This document shows positions 41,233-50,051 of a stretch of DNA of 50,051 nucleotides, one piece after another. The translations under genes were made by a program, and so were the position numbers. Under the pieces are notes generated by a model. It searched no databases. It was not told the DNA's origin and was given only the letters and a program-made list of their open reading frames with translations. Source of the stretch: Nesterenkonia ebinurensis (GTDB lineage Bacteria > Actinomycetota > Actinomycetes > Actinomycetales > Micrococcaceae); assembly GCF_008711175.1 (NCBI RefSeq), contig NZ_VWNF01000007.1, positions 1-50,051 on the forward strand. Reading direction: 5' to 3'. Every line of letters starts with the position of its first letter. The stretch's first letter is position 1.

Positions 41233-42123
41233 TCAGGGCTTGCGCAAGAAGGTCAGGTCAAAAACCTTCCGGCCGGCATCCAGCGCCTTCTGTTCGAAGT
41301 CAGTGACTACCCGGGCGGCATAGCGCGGGGCCCAGCCCCCCTCGTGGTCCAGGGCCTCCTGAAGCGGAAGCGGGTGGGTGGGCTTGCCCAGACTCGCAGC
41401 ATCCAGATCTCCAGCCCGCACCTGAGTCAGCGGGGAGTCCTGCCCGGTCCGCTCCCCGGCGTGGGGGTTCCAGAAAAGGTTCGCTGAGGTCCGGGGCCCG
41501 TGCACACGCTGCCGCGTCTGTGCAGGCCGCATCAGGGACGACGGCGCCCCAATCACCTCGCGCATCTGCACCGCGTAGTCTGCCCAGTCTGTGGCCAGTC
41601 GCCACACGCCGGTGGGAGCGATCACCCGGGCGGCCTTCTCCACAAAAGCAGGCTGCACCAGGCGGCGCTTCTTATGTTTGGACTTATGCCAAGGGTCGGG
41701 GAAGAAGACCCACAACTCAGCTACGGAGGATGCCGGCAGCAGTTTGTCCAGCACCTCCACAGCGTCCAGACAGGCCACCCGCACATTGCTCAGCCCCTCG
41801 CGCCGAATGCGGGAAGCCAGCTGGGCGGCTCCGGGCCGGTAGACCTCGATGGCCAAGAAGTCGACGTCCGGGTTGTGCGCGGCAGCCGCTGCCACGGCCT
41901 CCCCTGAGCCGGAGCCGATCTCTACGATCAGCGGAGCGGTCCTGCCGTATTCGCCCGCCCAGTCGATGTCAAACCCTTCGGCCACGGCCGTATCGCGCTC
42001 AGCGGTGGGCACATCCAGCAGCTCATGGCCCAGTGCGGCATCCCAGGCTCGCTGATAGCTGGGCTTGAGCCGGTTGGAGCGGCGTACGAAGGACAGCAGC
42101 CTGCGGTGGTGCTGCTCACTCAT
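41233..42123 (-). CDS. trmB: tRNA (guanine-N7-)-methyltransferase
   Basis: The protein has about 296 residues from ATG 42121-42123, which overlaps the end of the PBP gene by eight bases. The SAM-binding motif is LIVEIGSGSGEAVAAAAAHN, and VFFPDPWHKSKHKKRRLVQP is the signature of TrmB, followed by RLATDWADYAVQM. It methylates N7 of G46 in the variable loop of tRNA. An extra loop (residues 210-250, rich in GRT and PRTSANLFW) is normal for actinobacterial forms. Confidence 0.94.
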   Translation of the reverse strand: MSEQHHRRLLSFVRRSNRLKPSYQRAWDAALGHELLDVPTAERDTAVAEGFDIDWAGEYGRTAPLIVEIGSGSGEAVAAAAAHNPDVDFLAIEVYRPGAAQLASRIRREGLSNVRVACLDAVEVLDKLLPASSVAELWVFFPDPWHKSKHKKRRLVQPAFVEKAARVIAPTGVWRLATDWADYAVQMREVIGAPSSLMRPAQTRQRVHGPRTSANLFWNPHAGERTGQDSPLTQVRAGDLDAASLGKPTHPLPLQEALDHEGGWAPRYAARVVTDFEQKALDAGRKVFDLTFLRKP

Positions 42124-44038
42124 CCTCGTACTCCTGAAGGATCTCACGGGCCTCGATGAGGAACTGACGCAGCAGGGGACCATTGTCTGTGGAGCCCCAT
42201 TCGCCCTCTTCGAGGAAGATCGCCACAGCCAGGTCTCCCTGGGAGCCGATCACCCAGGTGTGCGGGTCATCTCCGCCGGCTTCGGCAGTACCAGTCTTGG
42301 CATAGACATGGGGGCCGGGAATGGGGTCCAGGAAACTCAGCGTGCCGTGCTCGATGGTGCCGCGCAGCAGCTGCCGCAGATCCTCTGCCTCCTCCACAGT
42401 CAACCCGCCCTCCTGGGGGTGGTCCTCACGCTCCACCAGCCAGGGGTGCACCGTGCGCCCATCGGCGATGGAGGCGGAGACTGCGGCCATCCCCAGGGTG
42501 GAGGTCTCCACAGTGCCCTGGCCGAAGAGATTGGAGGCGTGCAGGTTCAGCTCGGCATCCTCAGACACCTGCGCCTTGATCGCGTAGATGCCGACCCCTA
42601 CTTCATTGTCCATGCCCAGATCCGCTGCCGCCTGGGCAAGCTCAGCTGAGGTGACGTCGTCGTAGGCTGCCACGAAGGTGGTGTTGCAGGAGACTGCCAT
42701 GGCAGTGCTGAAGGGGATGCTGCCTAGGTACTGGCTGTCGTATCCGACCACGTTCTGGAACTGCTGGCCGTGCACGGTCACTGAGTTGGGGCACTGCACG
42801 GTGGAACTGGGGCTGAGACCATTGCGCAGCATGGCCAGCCCGGAGACTACTTTGAAGGTGGAGCCCGGCGCATAGGTGGACTGAGTGGCGGTGTCCACCG
42901 AGGGCGTATCCGGGTTGTGACTGGCCGCAGCCAGGATAGCCCCAGTGGAGGGTTGGATGGCCACTATGGCAGCGGTGACCTCTTGATCGTCCACGATGTC
43001 CTGGGCGAGGTCCTGCACCCGCGGCAGCAGGCCGGTGTGCACATCTTCACCATCCTGAGGTGCCGCCGAGTAGAGCTCAGTCTCCCCCATGGTGATCCGC
43101 ATGCCGGGGCTGCCGCGCAGGGTGTCCTCGTGGACCGCCTGGATGCCGGAGAGCCCGATCATATCGCCGGGGTTCAGGGTGGGATCGTCCTCCAGGTGCT
43201 CGGCGGTGACCTCACCGACCCGGCCCAGCAGATTGGGAGCGAAGTCGGAGCGTTCAGCCAGGGGCATCTGGTCGTAGATCAGGTGCACCCCGGGAATGGT
43301 CTCCACCTCTGCGGCGGTGACATGCCCGCCGTCGGTGCGCACGGTGATGGCCTCCACCCAGGCCTGTTCCCCGTAGGAGTCCACCCGCTGCTCATAGGCG
43401 TCGGGGTCAATGCCTACCGCCCCGGCGAGCTCTCGGGCCGCAGCTGCCTGATCCTCCTCGGAATCTAGCTGGGTCTTATCGATTCCGATGCGCACCACAT
43501 CCCGGTTGTGCACTATGGAGCGCCCGGTCCCGTCCATGATCCGGCCGCGGTCCGGGGTGGTGGTGGAGATGCTGATCGGTTCGTAGCCGGCGTAACCGGG
43601 CATGATGAGCTGGGTAGCGCCCTCCAGCAGCCAGGTGTCGATCTCCTCGTCATAGGTGTAGGAGCCGGTGGTGGTGTAGGTCCATTCCTCATCGTCAACC
43701 CCGATCTCTTCAAGATCCCAGATGTGGTCGAAGGTGGCCTCAGCGGTGGGCGAACGTACGGAGTCCTCGGCCGGCTCTATGACCTCTATGCCACCGACCT
43801 GTACCTCAGGGGTGAGCCCCCCGAATGGCTCATGCAGGTTCTCGGCAGCATCGCCCAGGGTCTGCACAGAGCCTTCCGAGAGGGCAAGATCGGAGAAGTC
43901 ACCGCTGGAGAGGGCCTCAGCGGTGGCTTCGACCGCACCATCAACCTCTGTGCGCTCTTCCTCCTGGCTGCAGGAGGCGGCCAGGCTCAGCACACCGATA
44001 CTGAGTACGACGCCGCCTGCCCCCCGGGAAAATTTCAC
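42116..44038 (-). CDS. Penicillin-binding protein transpeptidase with MecA_N domain
   Basis: This is a 640-residue lipoprotein (signal LSLAASC). Residues 30-150 form a MecA-N/NTF2-like domain, then a PBP dimerisation domain. The transpeptidase domain has S-x-x-K as STFKV (about residue 390), S-x-N as SCN (about 447), and KTG as YAKTGTAEAG (about 579). It cross-links peptidoglycan on the outer face. This class includes low-affinity PBPs, so some tolerance to beta-lactams is possible but cannot be concluded. TrmB follows with an eight-base overlap. Confidence 0.92.
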   Translation of the reverse strand: MKFSRGAGGVVLSIGVLSLAASCSQEEERTEVDGAVEATAEALSSGDFSDLALSEGSVQTLGDAAENLHEPFGGLTPEVQVGGIEVIEPAEDSVRSPTAEATFDHIWDLEEIGVDDEEWTYTTTGSYTYDEEIDTWLLEGATQLIMPGYAGYEPISISTTTPDRGRIMDGTGRSIVHNRDVVRIGIDKTQLDSEEDQAAAARELAGAVGIDPDAYEQRVDSYGEQAWVEAITVRTDGGHVTAAEVETIPGVHLIYDQMPLAERSDFAPNLLGRVGEVTAEHLEDDPTLNPGDMIGLSGIQAVHEDTLRGSPGMRITMGETELYSAAPQDGEDVHTGLLPRVQDLAQDIVDDQEVTAAIVAIQPSTGAILAAASHNPDTPSVDTATQSTYAPGSTFKVVSGLAMLRNGLSPSSTVQCPNSVTVHGQQFQNVVGYDSQYLGSIPFSTAMAVSCNTTFVAAYDDVTSAELAQAAADLGMDNEVGVGIYAIKAQVSEDAELNLHASNLFGQGTVETSTLGMAAVSASIADGRTVHPWLVEREDHPQEGGLTVEEAEDLRQLLRGTIEHGTLSFLDPIPGPHVYAKTGTAEAGGDDPHTWVIGSQGDLAVAIFLEEGEWGSTDNGPLLRQFLIEAREILQEYEDE

Positions 44039-44106
44039 CCGTCCAGTCTACGTGCTGGCCGGGATATGACGTCGTTCAAAAGTTCTGACTGAGCTGCAGA
44101 CGCAGC

Positions 44107-44139
44107 GACTTCTGGGCGCGAAGTCCGGCATAAGCCGGA
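44107..44139 (-). terminator. Hairpins between hspR and the PBP gene
   Basis: GACTTC (44107-44112) pairs with GAAGTC (44120-44125), and TCCGGC (44124-44129) pairs with GCCGGA (44134-44139) around an ATAA loop; the two overlap and exclude each other. They lie downstream of hspR and could end the heat-shock transcript. The AAGTCCGGC wording is shared with 45730-45738. Confidence 0.4.
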
Positions 44140-44176
44140 GGAGAGTAACCGCGACACGGGCGGGGCCCGTCAGGGG

Positions 44177-44659
44177 CTAGCGCTGTCGCCAGATGACCAG
44201 TTCTCGACCGGCGGGGCGGGGGCGCTGCCCGCGGGCCACGGTGACCACGTCGCCGCCGGAGCCCACGGCGAAGACCCGGGTGCCGGAGGGGTTTCGGTGG
44301 GCTTCGCGCAGAGCCTGGCGCAGTTCGCTGACCTCGGATTCGAGGTCCTCCACCTGGTTGTGCAGTGCGAGGATGCGGCGGATGCCTTCCAGCGAGACGC
44401 CTTCGGAGCTGAGTTGCTGAATCTGGCGCAGCTGTTCGATGTCATAGGGGGAGTAGCGGCGGTGGCGGCCGCCCTGGCGGCGCGGTGTGACCAGGCCCAG
44501 CCGGTCGTACTGCCGCAGGGTCTGGGGGTGCATATCAGCCAGCTCTGCAGCCACGGAGATGACGAAGAGCGGATCATGCCGGTGAGCGGCGGCCAGCATC
44601 CGCGGGTCGTCACCGTACTCGGCGATATTCTCCCGGACCCGAATTCTGGTGTAGGGCAC
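44177..44659 (-). CDS. hspR: Heat-shock repressor HspR (MerR family)
   Basis: This 160-residue repressor starts at GTG 44657-44659, eight bases after GGAGG; a GTG at 44668 has no usable spacing. The MerR winged helix is FVISVAAELADMHPQTLRQY, then DRLGLVTPRRQGGRHRRYSP. A coiled coil (VEDLESEVSELRQALREAH) follows. HspR binds HAIR inverted repeats at the dnaK promoter with DnaK as co-repressor. The gene is the last of the dnaK-grpE-dnaJ-hspR operon. Confidence 0.94.
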   Translation of the reverse strand: MPYTRIRVRENIAEYGDDPRMLAAAHRHDPLFVISVAAELADMHPQTLRQYDRLGLVTPRRQGGRHRRYSPYDIEQLRQIQQLSSEGVSLEGIRRILALHNQVEDLESEVSELRQALREAHRNPSGTRVFAVGSGGDVVTVARGQRPRPAGRELVIWRQR

Positions 44660-44680
44660 GCTGTTCACCTCCTTCTCCTA

Positions 44681-45637
44681 TTACAACGCTGCTTTGGCCT
44701 GCAGACCTTCCCGCGGGTTGGTCCCGCGTGTCGCTTCGGCGAAGGCCCGCACCGCAGCCTCAGCCTGATCACTGAGCTGGTCCGGTACCGCGACCTCCAG
44801 GACCACCAGCATGTCTCCGCGGATGTTCTTCCGGTGGATGCCGTGGCCCTTCAGCCGCAGGGTCTTACCGGTGCTGGAGCCTGCCGGGATGCGGATCTTG
44901 ACCTGCTCGCCGTGGATGGTGGGGATCTCTAACGTGGTGCCAAGGGCAGCCTCGTCAAAGCTGACCGGGACGTGGATGCGGATATTGTCCCCATCGCGTT
45001 CGAAGAACGGATGGTCCTGAACGGAGACTTCCACCAGCAGATCCCCGGAGCCTCCGGCCCCTGGCTGGCCTTTGCCCTTGACCCGGACCTTCTGGCCCTC
45101 TTTGATGCCGGCGGGGATGCGCACGTCGATCACATTGCCGTTAGGCTCGCGCAGCCCCACTGTGGTGCCGCGGACTGCGCCTTTGAACGAGATAGTGGTC
45201 TTTGCAGTGCGGTCCGCGCCCTTGGCCGGGGTTCCGCGGCGGGAGCCGAACCGGGAGCCCATACCACCGAAGATGTCCTCGAATCCGCCGCCGAAGCGGC
45301 CACCTCCGGCTCCGGGGGTGCTGCGGTCTCCGAAGAGGCCACCGAACAGATCCTCGAATCCGCCTCCCTCGCCTCCGGGACTGCCGGAGAACCGGGCTCC
45401 GGAACCCATGGCTCGGATAGCGTCGTACTGCTGGCGCTCTTCAGGGTCGGAGAGCACAGAGTGCGCCTCCGAGATGTCCTTAAACTTCTGCTCGGCACTG
45501 GCATCGCCCGGATTCTTGTCAGGGTGATGGACCCGGGCGAGCTTGCGGTAGGCCTTCTTGATCTCCTCGGCGGAGGCGTCTTTGGCCACGCCGAGGATGC
45601 TGTAGAAGTCTTTGTCTATCCAGTCCTGTGAAGCCAT
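44681..45637 (-). CDS. dnaJ: DnaJ-type co-chaperone without zinc finger (CbpA-like)
   Basis: The 318-residue protein starts at ATG 45635-45637 with GGAAGGAGG upstream. The J domain is [20 protein letters not shown] and carries [16 protein letters not shown] with the HPD motif. A Gly/Phe-rich region (about residues 80-140) follows. It has no CxxCxGxG zinc finger and passes directly to the substrate-binding C-terminal domains ([20 protein letters not shown]). It delivers clients to DnaK. It lies between grpE and hspR. Confidence 0.93.
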   Translation of the reverse strand: MASQDWIDKDFYSILGVAKDASAEEIKKAYRKLARVHHPDKNPGDASAEQKFKDISEAHSVLSDPEERQQYDAIRAMGSGARFSGSPGGEGGGFEDLFGGLFGDRSTPGAGGGRFGGGFEDIFGGMGSRFGSRRGTPAKGADRTAKTTISFKGAVRGTTVGLREPNGNVIDVRIPAGIKEGQKVRVKGKGQPGAGGSGDLLVEVSVQDHPFFERDGDNIRIHVPVSFDEAALGTTLEIPTIHGEQVKIRIPAGSSTGKTLRLKGHGIHRKNIRGDMLVVLEVAVPDQLSDQAEAAVRAFAEATRGTNPREGLQAKAAL

Positions 45638-45665
45638 GGACGCCTCCTTCCTGTGCCTGTACTTT

Positions 45666-45738
45666 GTCCCGGCGGCGGGCACCTGTCCCGCTCGCCTCTC
45701 GTCCGGCGAGGCCGGACTTCACGCCTTACAAGTCCGGC
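45666..45738. repeat. Dispersed intergenic repeat, copy 2, with 9-bp hairpin
   Basis: It begins GTCCCGGCGGCGGGCAC (45666-45682, one difference from 41115-41131) and ends with the perfect stem GCCGGACTT (45711-45719) and AAGTCCGGC (45730-45738). It lies between grpE and dnaJ. The first part recurs at 46594-46614 before grpE. The strand-neutral hairpin may set mRNA segment levels within the operon. Confidence 0.55.
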
Positions 45739-45773
45739 ACATTATGGGGCCGAAGCCCCGCTTGTGCCTGCCC

Positions 45774-46568
45774 TTATTCTGCCTTGCCGGTCGAGATGAT
45801 GACCTGGGCGGCACGCAGCAGCCGATCGCCGAAGCGGTAGCCGGAGCGGACCACTACTGCAATGTGGTCAGCCTCGACCTCCTCACTGGGCTGCTGCATG
45901 ATCGCCTCGTGCGCAGTGGGGTCGAAGCTCTCTCCGACTGCGCCGACTGTGGAGAGGCCCTGCTGGATCAGCACCTGCTCGAGCCGGGAGGCGATATGGG
46001 CAAAGGGCCCATCCTCCAAATCACCGGCCTGCCGGGCTGCCGCGATATCGTCGAGCACTGGCATCAGGTCGGCGATGAGCTGACCTTTGACCCGGTCCTT
46101 CTCGATCGCGCGGTCACGCTCCACCCGGCGCCGGTAGTTGACGTACTCGGCCTGCACCCGGCGCAGATCATTCTCCAGCTCGGCCTCACGGTCAAAGTCC
46201 TGCTGGACCAGTTCCTCCTCAGCAGTCTCGATCCGCTCCTCCGGCTCAGTCTCCACGCCGCCGGCGGCCTGGTCCAGCGGCACTTCCCGCAGTTGTGGCT
46301 CCTCAGCCACTTGCGGGTCTTCAGGTGCGAAGTCCGGCGCCGTCGCAGCCGGACCGGCGCCGCCACCATCGGGCTCATGGAGGTCACCCTCCTCACCGGC
46401 GGGTTCCTCATGGGCCTGCTGCACCTCGATGGATTCCTCCGGCACATCCGCCAGGATCTGCTCGGCTTCCTCCAGCGGGTCTGGCTCCTCGGCGGCATCC
46501 TCGGGCCGGTACTTGCGCTTATCGGTGAACCGGATCGGCTCCTCCGGAGCGGTGTTGTCCTCTGCCAT
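45774..46568 (-). CDS. grpE: Nucleotide exchange factor GrpE
   Basis: The 264-residue protein starts at ATG 46566-46568. A long acidic N-terminus (about 95 residues of E, P and A) precedes the coiled coil ELENDLRRVQAEYVNYRRRV, and VMPVLDDIA-type helices lead to the beta domain with FDPTAHEAIMQQPSEEVEAD. This is the GrpE signature. It releases ADP from DnaK. The frame can be read further upstream but the better start is given. Confidence 0.93.
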   Translation of the reverse strand: MAEDNTAPEEPIRFTDKRKYRPEDAAEEPDPLEEAEQILADVPEESIEVQQAHEEPAGEEGDLHEPDGGGAGPAATAPDFAPEDPQVAEEPQLREVPLDQAAGGVETEPEERIETAEEELVQQDFDREAELENDLRRVQAEYVNYRRRVERDRAIEKDRVKGQLIADLMPVLDDIAAARQAGDLEDGPFAHIASRLEQVLIQQGLSTVGAVGESFDPTAHEAIMQQPSEEVEADHIAVVVRSGYRFGDRLLRAAQVIISTGKAE

Positions 46569-46593
46569 CGCAGTGTCCTCCTGTACTGTGCTG

Positions 46594-46614
46594 GTCCCGG
46601 CGGCGGGCGCCTGT
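46594..46614. repeat. Repeat element before grpE (partial copy 3)
   Basis: This 21-base stretch matches 45666-45686 with a single A/G difference and lies 26 bases upstream of grpE. It holds CCCG/CGGG arms that could form a small hairpin in the operon mRNA. The hairpin half of the unit is not clear here; between 46615 and 46712 I see no gene. Confidence 0.45.
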
Positions 46615-46712
46615 GTCACTCCTTTGGTGTCCAACCCTTAATCGCCTCGGAAGACTCGAGCAAGTCCGGGTCTTCGCTCGGCTCACTCGGGTCGCCCGCT
46701 CGCCTCTCCGGT

Positions 46713-48581
<1,869 letters not shown>

Positions 48582-48624
48582 CTGGGCTCCTTTCGTCAGG
48601 ACTTCTTCAGGCGTGCTTCTCGCA

Positions 48625-48698
48625 GTTGAGCGAGTTCGGCTCAAGTCTGGAACTTGAGCTGATTGATGTCAAACTGACTTGAGTCAGATTCACTCAAC
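48625..48698 (-). promoter_or_regulatory. dnaK promoter with two HspR (HAIR) operators
   Basis: HAIR sites have arms CTTGAGT and ACTCAAG with 7 bases between. CTTGAGT-N7-ACTCAAC is found at 48678-48698, and TTGAGC-N7-GCTCAA at 48626-48644. On the minus strand a TTGACA -35 box (48667-48672) lies between them, with CAGACT (48644-48649) at the -10. A third, degenerate CTTGAGC-N7-TGTCAAA is at 48653-48673. HspR should therefore block the dnaK promoter. Confidence 0.82.
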
Positions 48699-49060
48699 TT
48701 TGCGTTCGCTGGATACCAACGACACCGCAGGCGCACCTATTCCCGCGCCGAGCCCGGCGACAGTGACACTCCCCAACACCCTGGACAACGCCTCGCGCGA
48801 TCCGGTCGAGTCTTCATGGGCATCTTGGGTTTTCATGGACCTGTAGGGGCATGATTTCGCCCAGAAGACTGCGTGCTGCAGCGCAGGTTATCCACAGATT
48901 CCAGGACCCTCTAGCGCACTAAACGTCACTCAACAAAACTATCCACACCTCTACTACACGAAATGATCCTCAGCGCATTGAGTTTATCCGCAGTTCGTGG
49001 CAGGAGGACGGTGCACATTCCAGCGCCCGCCTAGTAGGCCAGGTTGATCGAGGCGAGCTG
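48699..49060. other. Gene-free interval with two DnaA-box-like nonamers
   Basis: TTATCCACA (48888-48896) is a consensus-like DnaA box, and CTATCCACA (48939-48947) differs in one base. No cluster, no AT-rich unwinding stretch and no dnaA/dnaN neighbour is present. From 48923 to 49060 the frame of the following gene is open without a start codon. Confidence 0.4.
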
Positions 49061-49891
49061 GTGCGAATACGCCGCGAGATATACCTGCCCGCCCACACGT
49101 GGGCGGCGGCACCGCCCTGGACCCGGTACGGGATCGCGATCTCCGCAGCGGCCATGACCCGAAAGCTGATCTTCTGCCGTGACACCGCGCTCGTCCTTCA
49201 CGGGGTCCCGCTGCTGAACACTCCGTCGACCCTCTTCGCTCGCACGGCAAATCCCGGCGAAGCGAAAACCCATGCGTCATCGCACATGACGGGCAAAGTG
49301 CCACGTCAACAGTTTCTGCAACGCTATTCACAGTCTCACCCTGAGGCAGCTCCGCTGAGAACGGCGCAACTGAGGAATTTTCCCACCAGACTGCTCGAGC
49401 CTGCCTGCCCCAGGAACGTCTCGCGTCCCGATCAACGCGCTCGAATACGTACCGGGAAGTTCAGCATTCCTGAAGTCCGCCTGGCATCCGATGCTGTGGA
49501 AGCGGTCACCGGACCCGCGCAGGGGTATCGCGCTGAACCTTTGGGACTCTCGGCCCTCGACGCCACCAGTCGAATGTCGTTCACCGAAGCTGTAGTCGTC
49601 CTGGACGCAGTGAAAGCACGGGACGACGACGCCCCGGAACCCTGGCTGCATTACTTGCGCACACACCGGCAGCAAGCGCGCTGGGAAAGGGCCTGGAATT
49701 TCGCTGATGGTCGAGCTGAGTCTGCCCTGGAATCAGAATCGCGTGTGGTGCTTGCCCAGGTCAACTGTCCCGTACCGACGCTCCAGAAGGTTGTCCGAAC
49801 ATCCATCGGCAACGTCCGGATAGCTTTCAGTTGGGAGAACGAACGGGTCGCAGGTGAAGTCGACGGCAAGTCCAAGTACTTCGACCCCTAG
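49061..49891 (+). pseudogene. AbiEi/DUF559-like protein, truncated by an IS5-type element
   Basis: From GTG 49061 the frame gives 276 residues. REIYLPAHTW, then LIFCRDTALVLHGVPLL resembles the AbiEi-type antitoxin/DUF559 proteins of actinobacteria. The end WENERVAGEVDGKSKYFDP is the start of the Vsr-like nuclease fold. The same frame upstream also reads as the family's N-terminus (GAHSSARLVGQVDRGELVRI) but has no ATG, GTG or TTG back to a stop at 48920. The family normally continues well past KY; here TAG comes exactly where the IS begins. Probably a dead gene. Confidence 0.6.
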
Positions 49892-49894
49892 GGC

Positions 49895-50051
49895 GTGTTG
49901 ATCAAGTCGGTTCGTGTTTGCGTGGGTGAGTCTTGAGTGGTGACGCGACAGGAGATCTCTGACGAGGTGTGGTCTGTGATGGAGCCGTTGATGCCGGCGG
50001 TGTCAGGCAGGTCGAGGCCGTGGACTGATCATCGGCTCGCTGTCGAGGCTA
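49895..50051 (+). mobile_element. IS5-family insertion sequence, left end with transposase start
   Basis: From GTG 49937 the frame reads VVTRQEISDEVWSVMEPLMP, then AVSGRSRPWTDHRLAVEA, the N-terminus of IS5-type transposases (TD..W..LEPL.P...GRPW.DHR). It runs off the window. The preceding 40 bases, from GGCGTGTTGATCAAG, should hold the left inverted repeat. The other end and the target duplication cannot be seen. Confidence 0.75.

Noticed and set aside
42116-44038. A mecA-type methicillin resistance gene
   Set aside because: The MecA_N-type domain is shared by many ordinary actinobacterial penicillin-binding proteins; nothing in the sequence shows low drug affinity.
48888-48947. DnaA boxes suggesting a replication origin
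   Set aside because: Only two nonamers, one imperfect, with no AT-rich unwinding region and no dnaA, dnaN or similar neighbour.

Overview
The window looks like a chromosomal segment of a high-GC Gram-positive actinobacterium, most likely of the Micrococcales/Micrococcaceae type. The reasons are the GC-rich coding sequence, frequent GTG/TTG starts, genes overlapping by 1-8 bases, many acidic lipoproteins, a DnaK-GrpE-DnaJ-HspR heat-shock operon with HspR (HAIR) operators, and a 1185-residue PutA. No rRNA, tRNA, CRISPR array or replication origin was recognised. Protein names rest on reading the translated sequences, not on database searches.

Both edges carry insertion sequences that appear to have broken genes: an IS630-type transposase start at the left next to a truncated DUF4143/AAA-ATPase remnant (1-584), and an IS5-type transposase start at the right that ends an AbiEi/DUF559-like gene (49061-50051). 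Between them: (1) 642-6436, an efflux and drug-response block: GNAT, DrrAB-like ABC exporter, divergent TetR with a palindromic operator over the exporter start codon, a beta-lactamase-fold serine hydrolase, and an Erm 23S rRNA methyltransferase preceded by a 13-codon leader peptide and mutually exclusive hairpins, one of which hides the erm ribosome binding site. (2) 6463-11310: a Pr6Pr-type membrane protein, a SurA_N lipoprotein, an aminotransferase and a molybdate locus (Mop-type regulator, ModA, ModB) with no ModC beside it. (3) 11341-14974: three paralogous SH3-like lipoproteins, each with the same gap-free ~44-50 bp block upstream, with an XRE regulator/membrane protein pair between them.

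(4) 14971-22296: a DUF3817 protein, a 69-bp nested palindrome, RlmN with an extra acidic insert, and a five-gene ferric-siderophore import operon (two permeases, ATPase, binding lipoprotein, siderophore-interacting reductase). (5) 22297-33820: an amidohydrolase, a Phd-VapC module, PutA with a divergent LysR regulator, a translationally coupled NUDIX-RES pair, a LysE exporter, an MBL-fold hydrolase, and an EamA exporter with a divergent LysR regulator. (6) 33834-37905: copper export (csoR, copZ, copA), decayed gene remnants, and a second Phd-VapC module with a perfect operator over its start codon.

(7) 38055-41201: an AztD-type zinc metallochaperone, an acidic secreted protein of unknown function, and an orphan winged-helix protein resembling the C-terminal domain of actinobacterial uroporphyrinogen-III synthase fusions. 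(8) 41233-48700: TrmB, a MecA_N-type penicillin-binding protein, and hspR-dnaJ-grpE-dnaK controlled by HAIR elements. Several promoters place the -10 box 6-9 bases before the start codon (5373, 9313, 13110, 39410), suggesting leaderless transcripts are common here.
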